Shown: one piece after another, positions 29,706 through 37,974 of the stretch
Numbering within the stretch: the stretch's first letter is position 1
How the letters are laid out: each line of letters starts with the position of its first letter
From: Ancylobacter sonchi
GTDB taxonomy: Bacteria; Pseudomonadota; Alphaproteobacteria; Rhizobiales; Xanthobacteraceae
Reading direction: 5' to 3'
NCBI RefSeq assembly: GCF_018390695.1
Contig: NZ_JAHBGF010000012.1
Span: 1-64,000, forward strand
Length of the DNA stretch: 64,000 nucleotides
Notes under the pieces: generated by a model
Seen by the model: only the letters and a program-made list of their open reading frames with translations
Told to the model about the DNA's origin: nothing
Databases searched by the model: none
Program-made: the position numbers and the translations under genes

Positions 29706-29735
29706 AATCCCGCTGAACTGGAACTCACCGGGATT
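29706..29735 (-). terminator. Hairpin downstream of xerC
   Basis: AATCCCG (29706-29712) and CGGGATT (29729-29735) form a 7-bp stem with a 16-nt loop just past the xerC stop. There is no long U-run, so termination strength is uncertain. Confidence 0.4.
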
Positions 29736-29738
29736 GTT

Positions 29739-30746
29739 CTAGCCTTCCTTGCTGTCGGCAAGCCGCGCCCGGGGATGCGCCGCCCGCCAGCTCGCCATCA
29801 GCGCCGAGGCGTCGACGGCGGCGTAGATCTGCGTGGTGGACAGCGAGGCGTGGCCGAGCAGTTCCTGGATCGAGCGCAGATCGCCGCCGCGCGCCAGAAG
29901 ATGCGTCGCGAAGGAATGGCGCAGCGCGTGCGGCGTCGCGCTGTCCGGCAGGCCGAGCGCCCCGCGCAACTGCTCCACCACCCGCTGTACGATGCGCGGC
30001 GACAGCGGCCCACCCTTCTCGCCGACGAACAGCGGCCCGCCGAGTTCCAGCGCGAACGGACAGGCCGCCGCATAGGCGTCGATGGCCTTCAGCACATGCG
30101 GCAGCACCGGCACCATGCGGGTCTTGCCGCCCTTGCCGGTCACGGTGATGTGGTCGCCGGTCCCCGGCGCCGGCATATCGCGCCGCTTCAGCCCCAGCGC
30201 CTCGGAGATGCGCAGGCCGGAGCCGTAGAGCAGCGCGAGCACCGCCGCGTCGCGCATCAGCACCCAGCCCTCGCGCGCCTCGCCGGCACGGATATCCGGA
30301 TCGGCGAGCTTCTTCGCATCGGCCACCGAGACCGGCCGCGGCAGGGTACGCGGGATACTCGGCGCCCGTACCGCGGTCAGCGCCCCCACCTTGCCCAGCC
30401 CCTCGCGTTCGAGATGCCGGCCGAAGGAGCGGGCGGCGGCGAGGAAGCGCATCTGGGTGCGCGGCTCGATGCCTTCCGCCCGCTTGGCGGCGATCACCGC
30501 CCGCACATCGCGCGGGGCGAGCTCGGAGAAGGCGGCGAGGTCGGGCGTCGCGCCGAGATGCCGTGCCAGATGCTGCAGGAAGCCGGTCATGTCGCGCGCA
30601 TAGGCCTCGCGCGTCTTGGCCGAGAGCCGCCGCTCATGGCCGAGCCGCGCCAGCCAGGCCTTCAATGCCGCCGCCACGTCCGGCGTGGCGCCGGCGAGGA
30701 GCGCGATCTCCGCCCGCTCCGCCTTCTGGACGTCGCTCATCGCCAT
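29739..30746 (-). CDS. xerC: Tyrosine recombinase XerC
   Basis: A 335-aa site-specific recombinase that, with XerD, resolves chromosome dimers at dif. The N-terminal SAM-like core-binding domain is followed by the catalytic domain. Catalytic residues are visible: Arg in GSGLRISEALGL, Lys in VTGKGGKTR, His/Arg in HALRHSFATHLL, His in LLGHASLSTTQ and Tyr in IYAAVD. GGGGAA lies upstream of the ATG at 30746. It is divergent from priA with 50 nt between starts. Length and context argue for the housekeeping recombinase rather than a phage integrase. Confidence 0.9.
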   Translation of the reverse strand: MAMSDVQKAERAEIALLAGATPDVAAALKAWLARLGHERRLSAKTREAYARDMTGFLQHLARHLGATPDLAAFSELAPRDVRAVIAAKRAEGIEPRTQMRFLAAARSFGRHLEREGLGKVGALTAVRAPSIPRTLPRPVSVADAKKLADPDIRAGEAREGWVLMRDAAVLALLYGSGLRISEALGLKRRDMPAPGTGDHITVTGKGGKTRMVPVLPHVLKAIDAYAAACPFALELGGPLFVGEKGGPLSPRIVQRVVEQLRGALGLPDSATPHALRHSFATHLLARGGDLRSIQELLGHASLSTTQIYAAVDASALMASWRAAHPRARLADSKEG

Positions 30747-30796
30747 CTGCGCGTTTCCCCTTCTGTTCCGCGCTCATCCTGCCATATCTGAGCTTA

Positions 30797-33010
30797 ATGA
30801 AAGCTCCGATTCTCCCCTTCGCCGAGGCGGCCGCGCCCGAGACCGTCGATGTGCTGCTGCCGGTGGCCATCGGCGCCGCCTATTCCTATCGCGTGCCGGA
30901 GGGCATGGAGCTCGCCCCCGGCGACGTGGTGGTGGTGCCGCTCGGCACCCGCAATATTCTCGGCTGCGTCTGGCCGCGCGATCCCGCCGCGCCGCAAAAA
31001 CCGGTCGATCCGGGCAAGCTGAAGCCGGTGATCCGCAAATATGCCGCCCCACCGCTGTCGGCACAGATGATCGCCTTCATCGACTGGATGGCGGAATACA
31101 CCGTCTCGCCGCCCGGCATGGTGCTGCGCCTCGCCTTGCGCCATGACGAGGCCGCCGGCCCGCAGCGCGAGCGGGTCGGCGTGCGCCTCACCGATAAACG
31201 CCCGGAGCGCCGCACCGGCGCGCGCGAGAAGGTCATCGAGGCGCTGGCCGACGGCTTCCTGCGACCGAAGAGCGAGGCCGCCCGCGAGGCCGGCGTGTCG
31301 CCCTCGGTGGTGGACGGGCTGATCGACGAGGGGGTGCTGGAGACCGTCACCCTGCCGCCCGAGCCTGCCGCCGAGCCGCCGGACCCCGACCACGCGGTGC
31401 CCGAGCTTCTGCCCGGCCAGAAGGCGGCGGCGGATGTGCTGCGCGAGGCGGTGGCGGCACATGAGTTTCGCGTCCACCTGCTCGACGGCGTCACCGGATC
31501 GGGCAAGACCGAGACTTATTTCGAAGGCGTGGCGCAGGCGATCCGCGACGGCCGGCAGGTGCTGATCCTGATGCCGGAAATCGCTCTCACCCAGGCCTTT
31601 CTCGACCGGTTCGCCAAGCGCTTCGGCGTCGTCCCGGCGCAGTGGCATTCGGCGGTCGGCAGCAAGCGCCGCGGCCGGGTGTTTGCCGGCGTCGCCTCCG
31701 GCGAGGTCGCGGTGGTGGCCGGCGCTCGCTCGGCGCTGTTCCTGCCCTACCGCGATCTCGGCCTCGTCATCGTCGACGAGGAGCACGACGCCGCCTACAA
31801 GCAGGAGGACGGCGTTCATTACCACGCCCGCGACATGGCGGTGGTGCGCGCCCGCCTCGCCGGCGCGCCGGTGGTGCTGGCCTCGGCGACGCCCTCCATC
31901 GAGACCGAAGTGAACGCGCGGCGCGGCCGCTATCTGCGCCTCGCGCTGCCCGAGCGCTTCGCCGGCACCAAGGTGCCCCGGCTGGAGCCCATCGACATGC
32001 GCCGCGAGGGGCCGCCCAAGGGGCGCTGGATCGCCCCGCGCCTCGTCGAGGACATCACCCGTACCGTGGAGGCAGGCGGGCAGGCGCTGCTGTTCCTCAA
32101 CCGGCGCGGCTATGCCCCGCTCACCTTGTGCCGCACCTGCGGCCACCGCATACGCTGCCCGTCCTGCTCCTCCTGGCTGGTCGAGCACCGCTTCCGCCGC
32201 CGGCTCGAATGCCATCAATGCGGCTATGCCACCCCGGTGCCGGAGGCCTGCCCTTCCTGCCACGAGCCCAACACCCTCATCCCCTGCGGGCCGGGCGTCG
32301 AGCGGCTGCATGAGGAAATCCAGGCGCTGATGCCGGCGGCGCGCGTGCAGGTGCTGTCCTCCGACCTCGCCGGCGGCGTCGAGCGGCTGCGCGCCGAGCT
32401 GAAGGCGATCGAGGACGGCGAGGTCGACGTCGTCGTCGGCACCCAGCTGGTGGCGAAGGGGCACAATTTCCCCGGCCTCGCTTTGGTCGGCGTGGTCGAC
32501 GCCGATGTCGGGCTGGGGCATGGCGATCCGCGCGCCGCCGAGCGCACCTTCCAGCTGCTGCACCAGGTCGCCGGCCGCGCCGGCCGCCACAAGCTCGAAG
32601 GCCGCGCCTTCCTGCAGACCTTCATGCCGGAGCACCCGGTGATGCAGGCGCTGATCGCCGGCGACCGCGCCGCCTTCTACGACCGCGAGATCGCGGTGCG
32701 CGAGGAAGCGCACCTGCCGCCCTTCGCCCGCTTCTGCGGCCTCGTCGTCTCGGCGAACGAGCAGCACGAGGCACAGCGCCACGCCCAGGCACTCGCCGCC
32801 TCGGCACCCCTCGTCGAGGGCGTGCGCATCCTCGGCCCGGCGGAAGCGCCGATCGCGCTGCTGCGCGGGCGTCACCGGCTGCGGCTGCTGGCGCGCTCGC
32901 CCCGCGCCTTCGACCTCTCGGCCTATCTGCGCGACTGGATGGCGAAGGCGCCGCGCCCGCGCGGCAATGTGAAGGTGGAGATCGACATCGACCCGCAGAG
33001 CTTCCTCTGA
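30797..33010 (+). CDS. priA: Primosomal protein N' (replication-restart helicase)
   Basis: A 737-aa superfamily-2 DNA helicase that reloads the replisome at stalled forks. The N-terminal 3' DNA-binding domain is followed by Walker A GVTGSGKTETY, the DEEH box VDEEHDAAYKQ and helicase motifs such as LASATPSIE. The zinc-binding insertion has eight cysteines in CRTCGHRIRCPSC, CHQCGY and CPSCHE plus C at IPCGPG. The ATG at 30797 gives the normal N-terminus (APILPFAEAA) and is preferred to longer in-frame starts over xerC. Confidence 0.95.
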   Translation: MKAPILPFAEAAAPETVDVLLPVAIGAAYSYRVPEGMELAPGDVVVVPLGTRNILGCVWPRDPAAPQKPVDPGKLKPVIRKYAAPPLSAQMIAFIDWMAEYTVSPPGMVLRLALRHDEAAGPQRERVGVRLTDKRPERRTGAREKVIEALADGFLRPKSEAAREAGVSPSVVDGLIDEGVLETVTLPPEPAAEPPDPDHAVPELLPGQKAAADVLREAVAAHEFRVHLLDGVTGSGKTETYFEGVAQAIRDGRQVLILMPEIALTQAFLDRFAKRFGVVPAQWHSAVGSKRRGRVFAGVASGEVAVVAGARSALFLPYRDLGLVIVDEEHDAAYKQEDGVHYHARDMAVVRARLAGAPVVLASATPSIETEVNARRGRYLRLALPERFAGTKVPRLEPIDMRREGPPKGRWIAPRLVEDITRTVEAGGQALLFLNRRGYAPLTLCRTCGHRIRCPSCSSWLVEHRFRRRLECHQCGYATPVPEACPSCHEPNTLIPCGPGVERLHEEIQALMPAARVQVLSSDLAGGVERLRAELKAIEDGEVDVVVGTQLVAKGHNFPGLALVGVVDADVGLGHGDPRAAERTFQLLHQVAGRAGRHKLEGRAFLQTFMPEHPVMQALIAGDRAAFYDREIAVREEAHLPPFARFCGLVVSANEQHEAQRHAQALAASAPLVEGVRILGPAEAPIALLRGRHRLRLLARSPRAFDLSAYLRDWMAKAPRPRGNVKVEIDIDPQSFL

Positions 33011-33222
33011 CCGGCTTCCTCTGATCGATTTTCGTCGGCCGGCCGCCTTTGACCAACTTCCCCAGCCTGCTTCCCCTCACCGGCCGCTCTGACTGGTGTC
33101 CTGCGGCCGGGCGGATTCCGCCGCGGCGCGTCGTGACAAGGGCGGTATTTCCTGTTCAGAATGCGCGGTTCCCGTCCGGTCCCGCCGCCATCCCGTTCCC
33201 GCGCCGCAAGGACGCTCCGCCG

Positions 33223-33378
33223 ATGATGAGCCTGCCGTTTTTCGGCCTGTTCGCCGGCTTGGCGCTCATCCTTGCCGGGCGCCGGGGTGCGGCCATGCTG
33301 GTCTGGGCGCTGTCGATGACGCTGCTGGCGCTGCTGTTCCGCCTGCACGCCACCGACGCTCTGAACATCGCATTGTAG
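33223..33378 (+). CDS. DUF5993 small membrane protein
   Basis: A 51-aa protein that is nearly all membrane-spanning: MSLPFFGLFAGLALILAG, a GRRGAAM turn, then a second helix and the tail RLHATDALNIAL. This is the DUF5993 pattern, typically encoded immediately before a DsbB-family gene, as here (20-nt gap). It may assist or regulate the DsbB partner, but this rests on gene neighbourhood only. Two adjacent ATGs (33223, 33226) could serve. Confidence 0.8.
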   Translation: MMSLPFFGLFAGLALILAGRRGAAMLVWALSMTLLALLFRLHATDALNIAL

Positions 33379-33398
33379 GCGCCGAGGGAACCCCGCCC

Positions 33399-33980
33399 AT
33401 GAGCCCCGCCCCTGCCCTGCTTTCGCCCGCCCGCTCGCGACTGCTCAACGCGCTCGGCCTCCTCGCCGTGGCGCTGGTGCTGCTCGTCGCCTTCTTCGAC
33501 CAGATCGTCGGCCATGAACTGCCCTGCCCGCTCTGCATCCTGCAGCGGGTCGGTTTCTGCGGCGTCGGCCTCGGCCTCGCGCTGAACCTGCGATTCGGCG
33601 CGCGGCCGAGCCACTATGCCGTCGCCATCCTCTCGGCGATGGCCGGCGCCCTCGTCTCGGTGCGGCAGGTGCTGCTGCACATCGTGCCCGGCACCGGCTC
33701 CTATGGCGAGGCGCTGCTCGGCCTGCACTTCTATTCCTGGGCGCTGGTGCTCTATGTCGCCATCATCGCCGGCTGCGCCGTGCTGCTGCTGTTCGACCGG
33801 CAGTTCGAGGCGCCCGAACCGGGGAACGGCCCGCTCGGTGCCCTCCCCCTCGCCGCCTTGGTGCTGATGGCCGCGCTCACGCTCGGCAACGGCGTCTCCA
33901 CCGTGCTGGAATGCGGCGCCGGCCTCTGCCCGGACGATCCCGTCGGCTACCAGCTGCTCTCCCCGGCCCCGGCTCCCTGA
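33399..33980 (+). CDS. DsbB-family disulfide bond formation protein (copy 1)
   Basis: A 193-aa inner-membrane quinone-linked thiol oxidase that re-oxidises DsbA-like periplasmic oxidants. Four hydrophobic helices are seen. The quinone-proximal pair is CPLC in ELPCPLCILQRVGF, and the second periplasmic pair is in LECGAGLCPDDP. The first loop and GSYGEALLGLHFYSWALV match the DsbI/DsbB-like branch found with DUF5993. A second DsbB is at 46714-47238. Confidence 0.9.
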   Translation: MSPAPALLSPARSRLLNALGLLAVALVLLVAFFDQIVGHELPCPLCILQRVGFCGVGLGLALNLRFGARPSHYAVAILSAMAGALVSVRQVLLHIVPGTGSYGEALLGLHFYSWALVLYVAIIAGCAVLLLFDRQFEAPEPGNGPLGALPLAALVLMAALTLGNGVSTVLECGAGLCPDDPVGYQLLSPAPAP

Positions 33981-34030
33981 TTCGCACGGCCTCTGCACCC
34001 CGCGCAGCCCCCCGCCCCACCTTTGTCATA

Positions 34031-34059
34031 TTGACGCGCGCAGGGCGGGCGCCTAGCTT
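34031..34059 (+). promoter_or_regulatory. Promoter upstream of the palindrome array
   Basis: TTGACG (34031-34036), a 17-nt spacer and TAGCTT (34054-34059) form a plausible sigma-70 promoter. Transcripts would start near 34066 and carry three tandem hairpins in a ~200-nt leader before the 34263 gene. Confidence 0.5.
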
Positions 34060-34120
34060 CACCACCATGACGACCCTGGTGACGAGAGAGCGCATCCGCG
34101 CGGGACGGCGAATTCGTCGC

Positions 34121-34210
34121 CCGGCCGATTTTATCGGCCGGGATACCTGACCCTGTCTGCCGATTTCATCGGCCGGGGCACCTGAACTCTGAGGGCCGAT
34201 ACAATCGGCC
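34121..34210 (+). repeat. Three tandem palindromes (GGCCGAT-N3-ATCGGCC type)
   Basis: Three copies centred at about 34131, 34166 and 34202, at 35-36-nt spacing. Each has a GCCGAT and ATCGGC arm around a 3-nt centre (TTT, TTC, ACA); copy 1 has full 9-bp arms. Each is followed by a conserved CGGG and, in copies 1 and 2, by ACCTGA 4-6 nt later. They are in the leader of the ACT-like/AEC gene pair, so they may be operators or RNA hairpins. Confidence 0.75.
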
Positions 34211-34262
34211 GGGAGTTCCGACGCTCGCCAGCTCCTTTCTCGTCATTCGCGGATTCGCTCCC

Positions 34263-34580
34263 ATGTCCTACGCCCTTCTCCGTCATCGCCTCGTGGTCGA
34301 GGCCGATGCCCATCCCAATCTCATGCTCCGCCTGCTCGAGCCCTTCGCCGTGCACGACGTGCAGCCCACCCGGGTGCGCCTGGACGGCCCGGTCGACGGC
34401 GTCATCGACATGGCCAATCTCGGCGCGATGCGGGCGGAGATCGCCTTTACCGCGCCGGTCGAGGTCGCCGAGCGGCTGTGGTCGCGCATCGACGTGATGG
34501 TACCGGTGCGCTCCTCGCACCTCGTCTCCACCGCCGTCGCCCCCGCCTCCTCGCCCGCTTCCTCGGAAGCGGCGGCCTGA
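34263..34580 (+). CDS. Small ACT-like protein of unknown function
   Basis: A 105-aa protein. The segment LRHRLVVEADAHPNLMLRLLEPFAVHDVQPTRVRLD, recognisable from LVVEADAHPNLMLRLLEPF, has the beta-alpha-beta rhythm and placement of an ACT ligand-binding domain, similar to short acetolactate-synthase-type regulatory subunits. The last 20 residues are Ala/Ser/Pro-rich. The function is unknown, and the ACT assignment is a fold-level guess. It precedes the AEC transporter gene by 7 nt, suggesting joint translation. Confidence 0.6.
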   Translation: MSYALLRHRLVVEADAHPNLMLRLLEPFAVHDVQPTRVRLDGPVDGVIDMANLGAMRAEIAFTAPVEVAERLWSRIDVMVPVRSSHLVSTAVAPASSPASSEAAA

Positions 34581-34587
34581 GGCATCC

Positions 34588-35544
34588 ATGCTTGCACAGC
34601 TCGGCGCCCAGCTGGGCGGCATCGCCTTCCTCGTGGCGCCGGTGTTCGGTCTGATCGGCCTCGGCTATGTCGCCAGCCGGGGCGGCCTCCTGCGCGAGAA
34701 GGCGGCGGAGGGCCTGTCCGAATATGTGTTCGGGCTGGCCGTGCCGGTGCTGATCTTCAAGACGCTGGCCGAGGCGCAATTGCCGGCCGAGGGCCAGCCC
34801 TGGGGCTACTGGATCGCCTATTTCACCGGCGCCTTCACGGTGTTCGCCCTCGGCATGCTCGCGGCGCGAAAACTGTTTGGCCGCGATCATACCGAGGCGG
34901 TGATCCAGGGCTTCACCTCCGGCCAGGCCAACACGGTCTTCGTCGGCGTGCCGCTCATCCTCACCGCCTTCGGGCCGGAAGGCGCGGTGCCGCTGTTCCT
35001 GCTCATCGCCATCCACCTGCCTGTGATGATGGTAGTGGCGACCGTGCTCACCGAAGGGGCCGCCTCCGGCCTCTCGCTCGCCGGACTGAAGAAGCTTGGC
35101 CGCCAGCTGGCCTTCAACCCGATCCTGCTCGGCATCTATGCCGGCGGCATCGCCAAGGTGATCGGCTACGCGCCGGGCGGCCTCCTGAAGCAGACCATCG
35201 ACATGCTGGCCGCGTCCGCCTCGCCCTGCGCGCTGGTCTCGCTCGGCCTCGCCTTGCACCGCTACCCGATCCGCGGCGACATCGCCCCGGCGGTGGTGAT
35301 GACCACGCTGAAGCTCGTCGTGCATCCGGCGCTGGTGTTCGGGCTGGTGCAGGTGCTGCCCATGCCGAAGGTCTGGGCCGATGTCGCGGTGGTGTTCGCG
35401 GCGATGCCCTCGGGCATCAACGCCTATCTGCTGGCGCAGCGCTACCGCGTCGGCGTCACCGCCTCGGCGAGCGCGGTGTCGCTATCGACCGCGCTCAGCC
35501 TGTTCACCGTCTCGGTGTGGTTCCTCATCCTCGGCGTCGGCTAG
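34588..35544 (+). CDS. AEC-family transporter
   Basis: A 318-aa inner-membrane carrier of the auxin efflux carrier (AEC) family with about ten hydrophobic segments. Landmarks are VFGLIGLGYVASRGGLLREKAAEGLSEYVF, recognised from GYVASRGG, plus FTSGQANTVFVGVPL, SPCALVSLGLAL and MPSGINAYLLAQRY near the C-terminus. Bacterial members export or import dicarboxylates, amino acids or related anions; the substrate is unknown. It is coupled to the small ACT-like gene. Confidence 0.88.
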   Translation: MLAQLGAQLGGIAFLVAPVFGLIGLGYVASRGGLLREKAAEGLSEYVFGLAVPVLIFKTLAEAQLPAEGQPWGYWIAYFTGAFTVFALGMLAARKLFGRDHTEAVIQGFTSGQANTVFVGVPLILTAFGPEGAVPLFLLIAIHLPVMMVVATVLTEGAASGLSLAGLKKLGRQLAFNPILLGIYAGGIAKVIGYAPGGLLKQTIDMLAASASPCALVSLGLALHRYPIRGDIAPAVVMTTLKLVVHPALVFGLVQVLPMPKVWADVAVVFAAMPSGINAYLLAQRYRVGVTASASAVSLSTALSLFTVSVWFLILGVG

Positions 35545-35626
35545 CGGTCGGCCAGCGCCTCGAAACCGGCCTTAGGGCCGCCGCCGGCGGATCGGACGCC
35601 GTGCGGCGGGGGCGGTGATCGGCGAA

Positions 35627-35670
35627 ATCAGTTCAGCTGCGGATCAGTTCAGCTGCGGATCAGTTCAGCT
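35627..35670. repeat. 16-bp tandem direct repeat at a gene 3' end
   Basis: The unit ATCAGTTCAGCTGCGG occurs at 35627 and 35643, and its first 12 bases again at 35659. The last unit overlaps the final codons and stop of the glycerophosphodiesterase gene. The array therefore looks like a small tandem duplication of that gene's end. Confidence 0.85.
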
Positions 35671-36904
35671 TCATGCAGTTGGCATAGAAGGTGGTGGTCG
35701 CCGGCCAGTCGGAGAACACGCCGATCACGCCGATGTCGCGGGCGAGCACGTCGAGCAGGGCGAGCGTGTCGCCGTCGCGGTCGGTCACCGACTTGATCGA
35801 CTGGTAATAGTAGCCGCCGCCATCCTTCAGCGGGCCGGAGCGCTCCAGCGACCAGGAGATCAGCCCGAGCCCGGCCTTCTTGGCCTCCTCGGCGTAGAGC
35901 GAAGGCACGATCTTGCCGTCCTTGGCCGTCACCAGCATCCACAGCGGCGGGGCGAGGATCTTCACCCCCTTGTCGGCGAGTTCCTGCATGGAGGGCTTCC
36001 AGCTCTCCGCCTTCATGTTGTCGAAGCCGGTGTCGGTCTCGTCACGGCCGTCGAGATACACCGCCTGCGCGCCGAATTCCGGGGCGTTCTTCAGCCAGTA
36101 CAGCACGTCGTCGAGCTGGAAGGACTGGGCATAGACGTCCTTCGGATCGACGCCGGCCGCCTTGTACTCGTCGATCAGCTGCTGGGCGTAGTTCGCCTGG
36201 GTGTAGCTGCCCTCGAACGGCATCGTCACTTCCGGCGCCTTCAGCTCCGGGGTGAACTTCAGGCCGAGCGCCTTGACCAGCTCGACATATTCCTTGTGCG
36301 ACATCAGCGTCGCGCGGTCGACATAGAGGTCGGTGCGCCAGCGCGGCGTGGAATTCATGTAGTCGGCCACCGTGGTGGCGGCGGGGTTGCCGGCGTCCAT
36401 CTTCGGCTTCAGCGACTTGAACTCGGCGAGCGTCAGGTCGCTGGTGCAGCATTTGGCGCTTGCCTTGCGGCCGGTCGCCGGGTCGGCCGGCTGGAAGCCC
36501 TGCGAGCACTTCGAGGCGAGCTCGGGCCGCGCGAGGATGTCCGTGGTGGTGTGCAGGTCGCACTGGGCGTGGCGGCACACCAGCTGGCGGTCCTTGGTGA
36601 AGGCGACGTCGCATTCGATGACGCCGGCGCCCATCTGTGCGGCGGCGAGATAGCCCTCGCGGGTATGCTCGGGGAACTGCAGCGGCGCGCCGCGATGCGA
36701 GATCGAGAAATTCTTGGTGGTGAACGGCCCCTTGCACTGCGCCAGCTGATCCTTCAGCGGGCCGTCCTTCATCGTGTCGACGAGATGGAACGGGCGCGGG
36801 CCGACTTCGGCGAGCCGGCTAACTTCCTGCGCCGCCAGCGGCGCGACAAAAAGCGAGAGCGCGAGTGCGGCAAGTGGCAGGCGGATCGACATCGGACGCA
36901 GCAT
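35660..36904 (-). CDS. Periplasmic glycerophosphodiester phosphodiesterase
   Basis: A 414-aa secreted enzyme of the GDPD/UgpQ/GlpQ superfamily, hydrolysing glycerophosphodiesters to glycerol-3-phosphate and an alcohol. A signal peptide ends near AAQ (residue 26). The catalytic entry motif is [14 protein letters not shown] (His-Arg and Glu), followed by [14 protein letters not shown] (Glu-x-Asp metal ligands) and [13 protein letters not shown]. Several cysteines (CSQG, CCTSD) are unusual for the family and may be disulfide-bonded. GGAAGGG lies upstream of the ATG at 36904. Its 3' end is tandemly repeated. Confidence 0.88.
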   Translation of the reverse strand: MLRPMSIRLPLAALALSLFVAPLAAQEVSRLAEVGPRPFHLVDTMKDGPLKDQLAQCKGPFTTKNFSISHRGAPLQFPEHTREGYLAAAQMGAGVIECDVAFTKDRQLVCRHAQCDLHTTTDILARPELASKCSQGFQPADPATGRKASAKCCTSDLTLAEFKSLKPKMDAGNPAATTVADYMNSTPRWRTDLYVDRATLMSHKEYVELVKALGLKFTPELKAPEVTMPFEGSYTQANYAQQLIDEYKAAGVDPKDVYAQSFQLDDVLYWLKNAPEFGAQAVYLDGRDETDTGFDNMKAESWKPSMQELADKGVKILAPPLWMLVTAKDGKIVPSLYAEEAKKAGLGLISWSLERSGPLKDGGGYYYQSIKSVTDRDGDTLALLDVLARDIGVIGVFSDWPATTTFYANCMKLN

Positions 36905-36990
36905 GGACGGTTTCCCTTCCCCGGCGGGTGACGGCGAAGGCATAGCCGCCGCCGATGACATCGGCTTGACGCAGCGGGACACGCCGAATC

Positions 36991-37851
36991 TTAGCCGAGC
37001 GCCATCCGCCGCGCCTCGGCGGCGCTCATCCCGCGCGCGCGCAGCTCGCGCAGGCTTTCCGAGCCAATCGACTTGGAGAGCTTGCGCCCCTCGCCATCGA
37101 GCACCAGCGAATGGTGGCGGTAGAGCGGCTCGGACAATTCCAACAGTCGTTGCAGCAGGCGATGCACCGAGGTCGCCGCCCTCAGGTCGGCGCCGCGCAC
37201 CACATGGGTGACGTCCTGTATGGCGTCGTCGACCACCACCGAGAGGTGATAGCTGGTCGGCGTCTCCTTGCGGGCGATGACGACGTCGCCCCACGCCGCC
37301 GGGTCGGCCGGCACCGGCGCCGCCTCGCCCTCCTCGCGCCAGATGAGACCGCCTCCCGCCAGCGCCACTGCCCGCGCCATATCGAGCCGCAGCGCATAAG
37401 GCTCTCCCGCCGCCTGCCGCTCGCCTCGCTCCGCCTCGTCCATCACCGCGCGGGAAAACGGAAACAGCGGCGCTCCGTCCGGGTCGCTCGGCCAGCCCGG
37501 CCGGGCAGCGACCGCGCGGCGAATGTCGGCGCGGCTCTCGAAGCTGGCATAGATGAGGCCCATCGCCTCCAGCCGCGCCAGCGCGGCGCGGTAGGCGTCC
37601 ATATGCTCGGACTGCCGGCGCACCGGCCGCTCCCAGTCGAGCCCGAGCCAGGCGAGATCCTCGTAGATCGCCGCCTCGTAGTCCGGCCGGCAGCGCGTGG
37701 CGTCGATATCCTCGATGCGCAGCAGCAGCCGCCCGCCCGTCGCGCGCGCCATCTCGGCATTCAGCAGCGCCGAACGCGCATGGCCGAGATGCAGCAGGCC
37801 ATTCGGGCTCGGCGCGAAGCGGAAGACGGGGCGGGGATCGGGGCGGGGCAT
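36991..37851 (-). CDS. gluQ: Glutamyl-Q tRNA(Asp) synthetase
   Basis: A 286-aa truncated class I synthetase paralogue that attaches glutamate to queuosine at position 34 of tRNA-Asp. It has FRFAPSPNG, the HIGH-equivalent HLGH (21-24), LLRIEDID and the KMSKS-equivalent KLSKS near residue 261. It lacks the anticodon-binding domain of full GluRS, as expected. The zinc-ligand cysteines seen in E. coli GluQRS after GLIY are replaced here (YASFES), so the zinc site appears lost. It shares its strand with, and lies downstream of, the sdh operon. Confidence 0.9.
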   Translation of the reverse strand: MPRPDPRPVFRFAPSPNGLLHLGHARSALLNAEMARATGGRLLLRIEDIDATRCRPDYEAAIYEDLAWLGLDWERPVRRQSEHMDAYRAALARLEAMGLIYASFESRADIRRAVAARPGWPSDPDGAPLFPFSRAVMDEAERGERQAAGEPYALRLDMARAVALAGGGLIWREEGEAAPVPADPAAWGDVVIARKETPTSYHLSVVVDDAIQDVTHVVRGADLRAATSVHRLLQRLLELSEPLYRHHSLVLDGEGRKLSKSIGSESLRELRARGMSAAEARRMALG

Positions 37852-37917
37852 CGCTCCTGTCTACGCCATCCGCGAGGCAGCAGGCGAGAGATCTATGAGT
37901 GGCCGACCCCCAAACGC

Positions 37918-37944
37918 ATATGGCCGGGACGAGCCCGGCCATAT
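37918..37944 (-). terminator. Terminator hairpin of the sdh operon
   Basis: A perfect 11-bp stem ATATGGCCGGG/CCCGGCCATAT with a 5-nt loop begins 31 nt past the sdhB stop in the direction of transcription, followed on that strand by GCGTTTGG. The U-run is short, so the strength is moderate. Confidence 0.7.
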
Positions 37945-37974
37945 CGAGGTTTCAAAAGAGAAGGAAGGCCGCCG

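Noticed and set aside
29739-30746. A phage or island integrase
   Set aside because: Length, sequence motifs and the xerC-priA context indicate the housekeeping recombinase. No tRNA target, attachment repeat or phage gene is nearby.
34121-34210. A mini CRISPR array
   Set aside because: Only three units, each a short palindrome with 15-nt gaps, and no cas genes; this does not fit repeat or spacer lengths of CRISPR.
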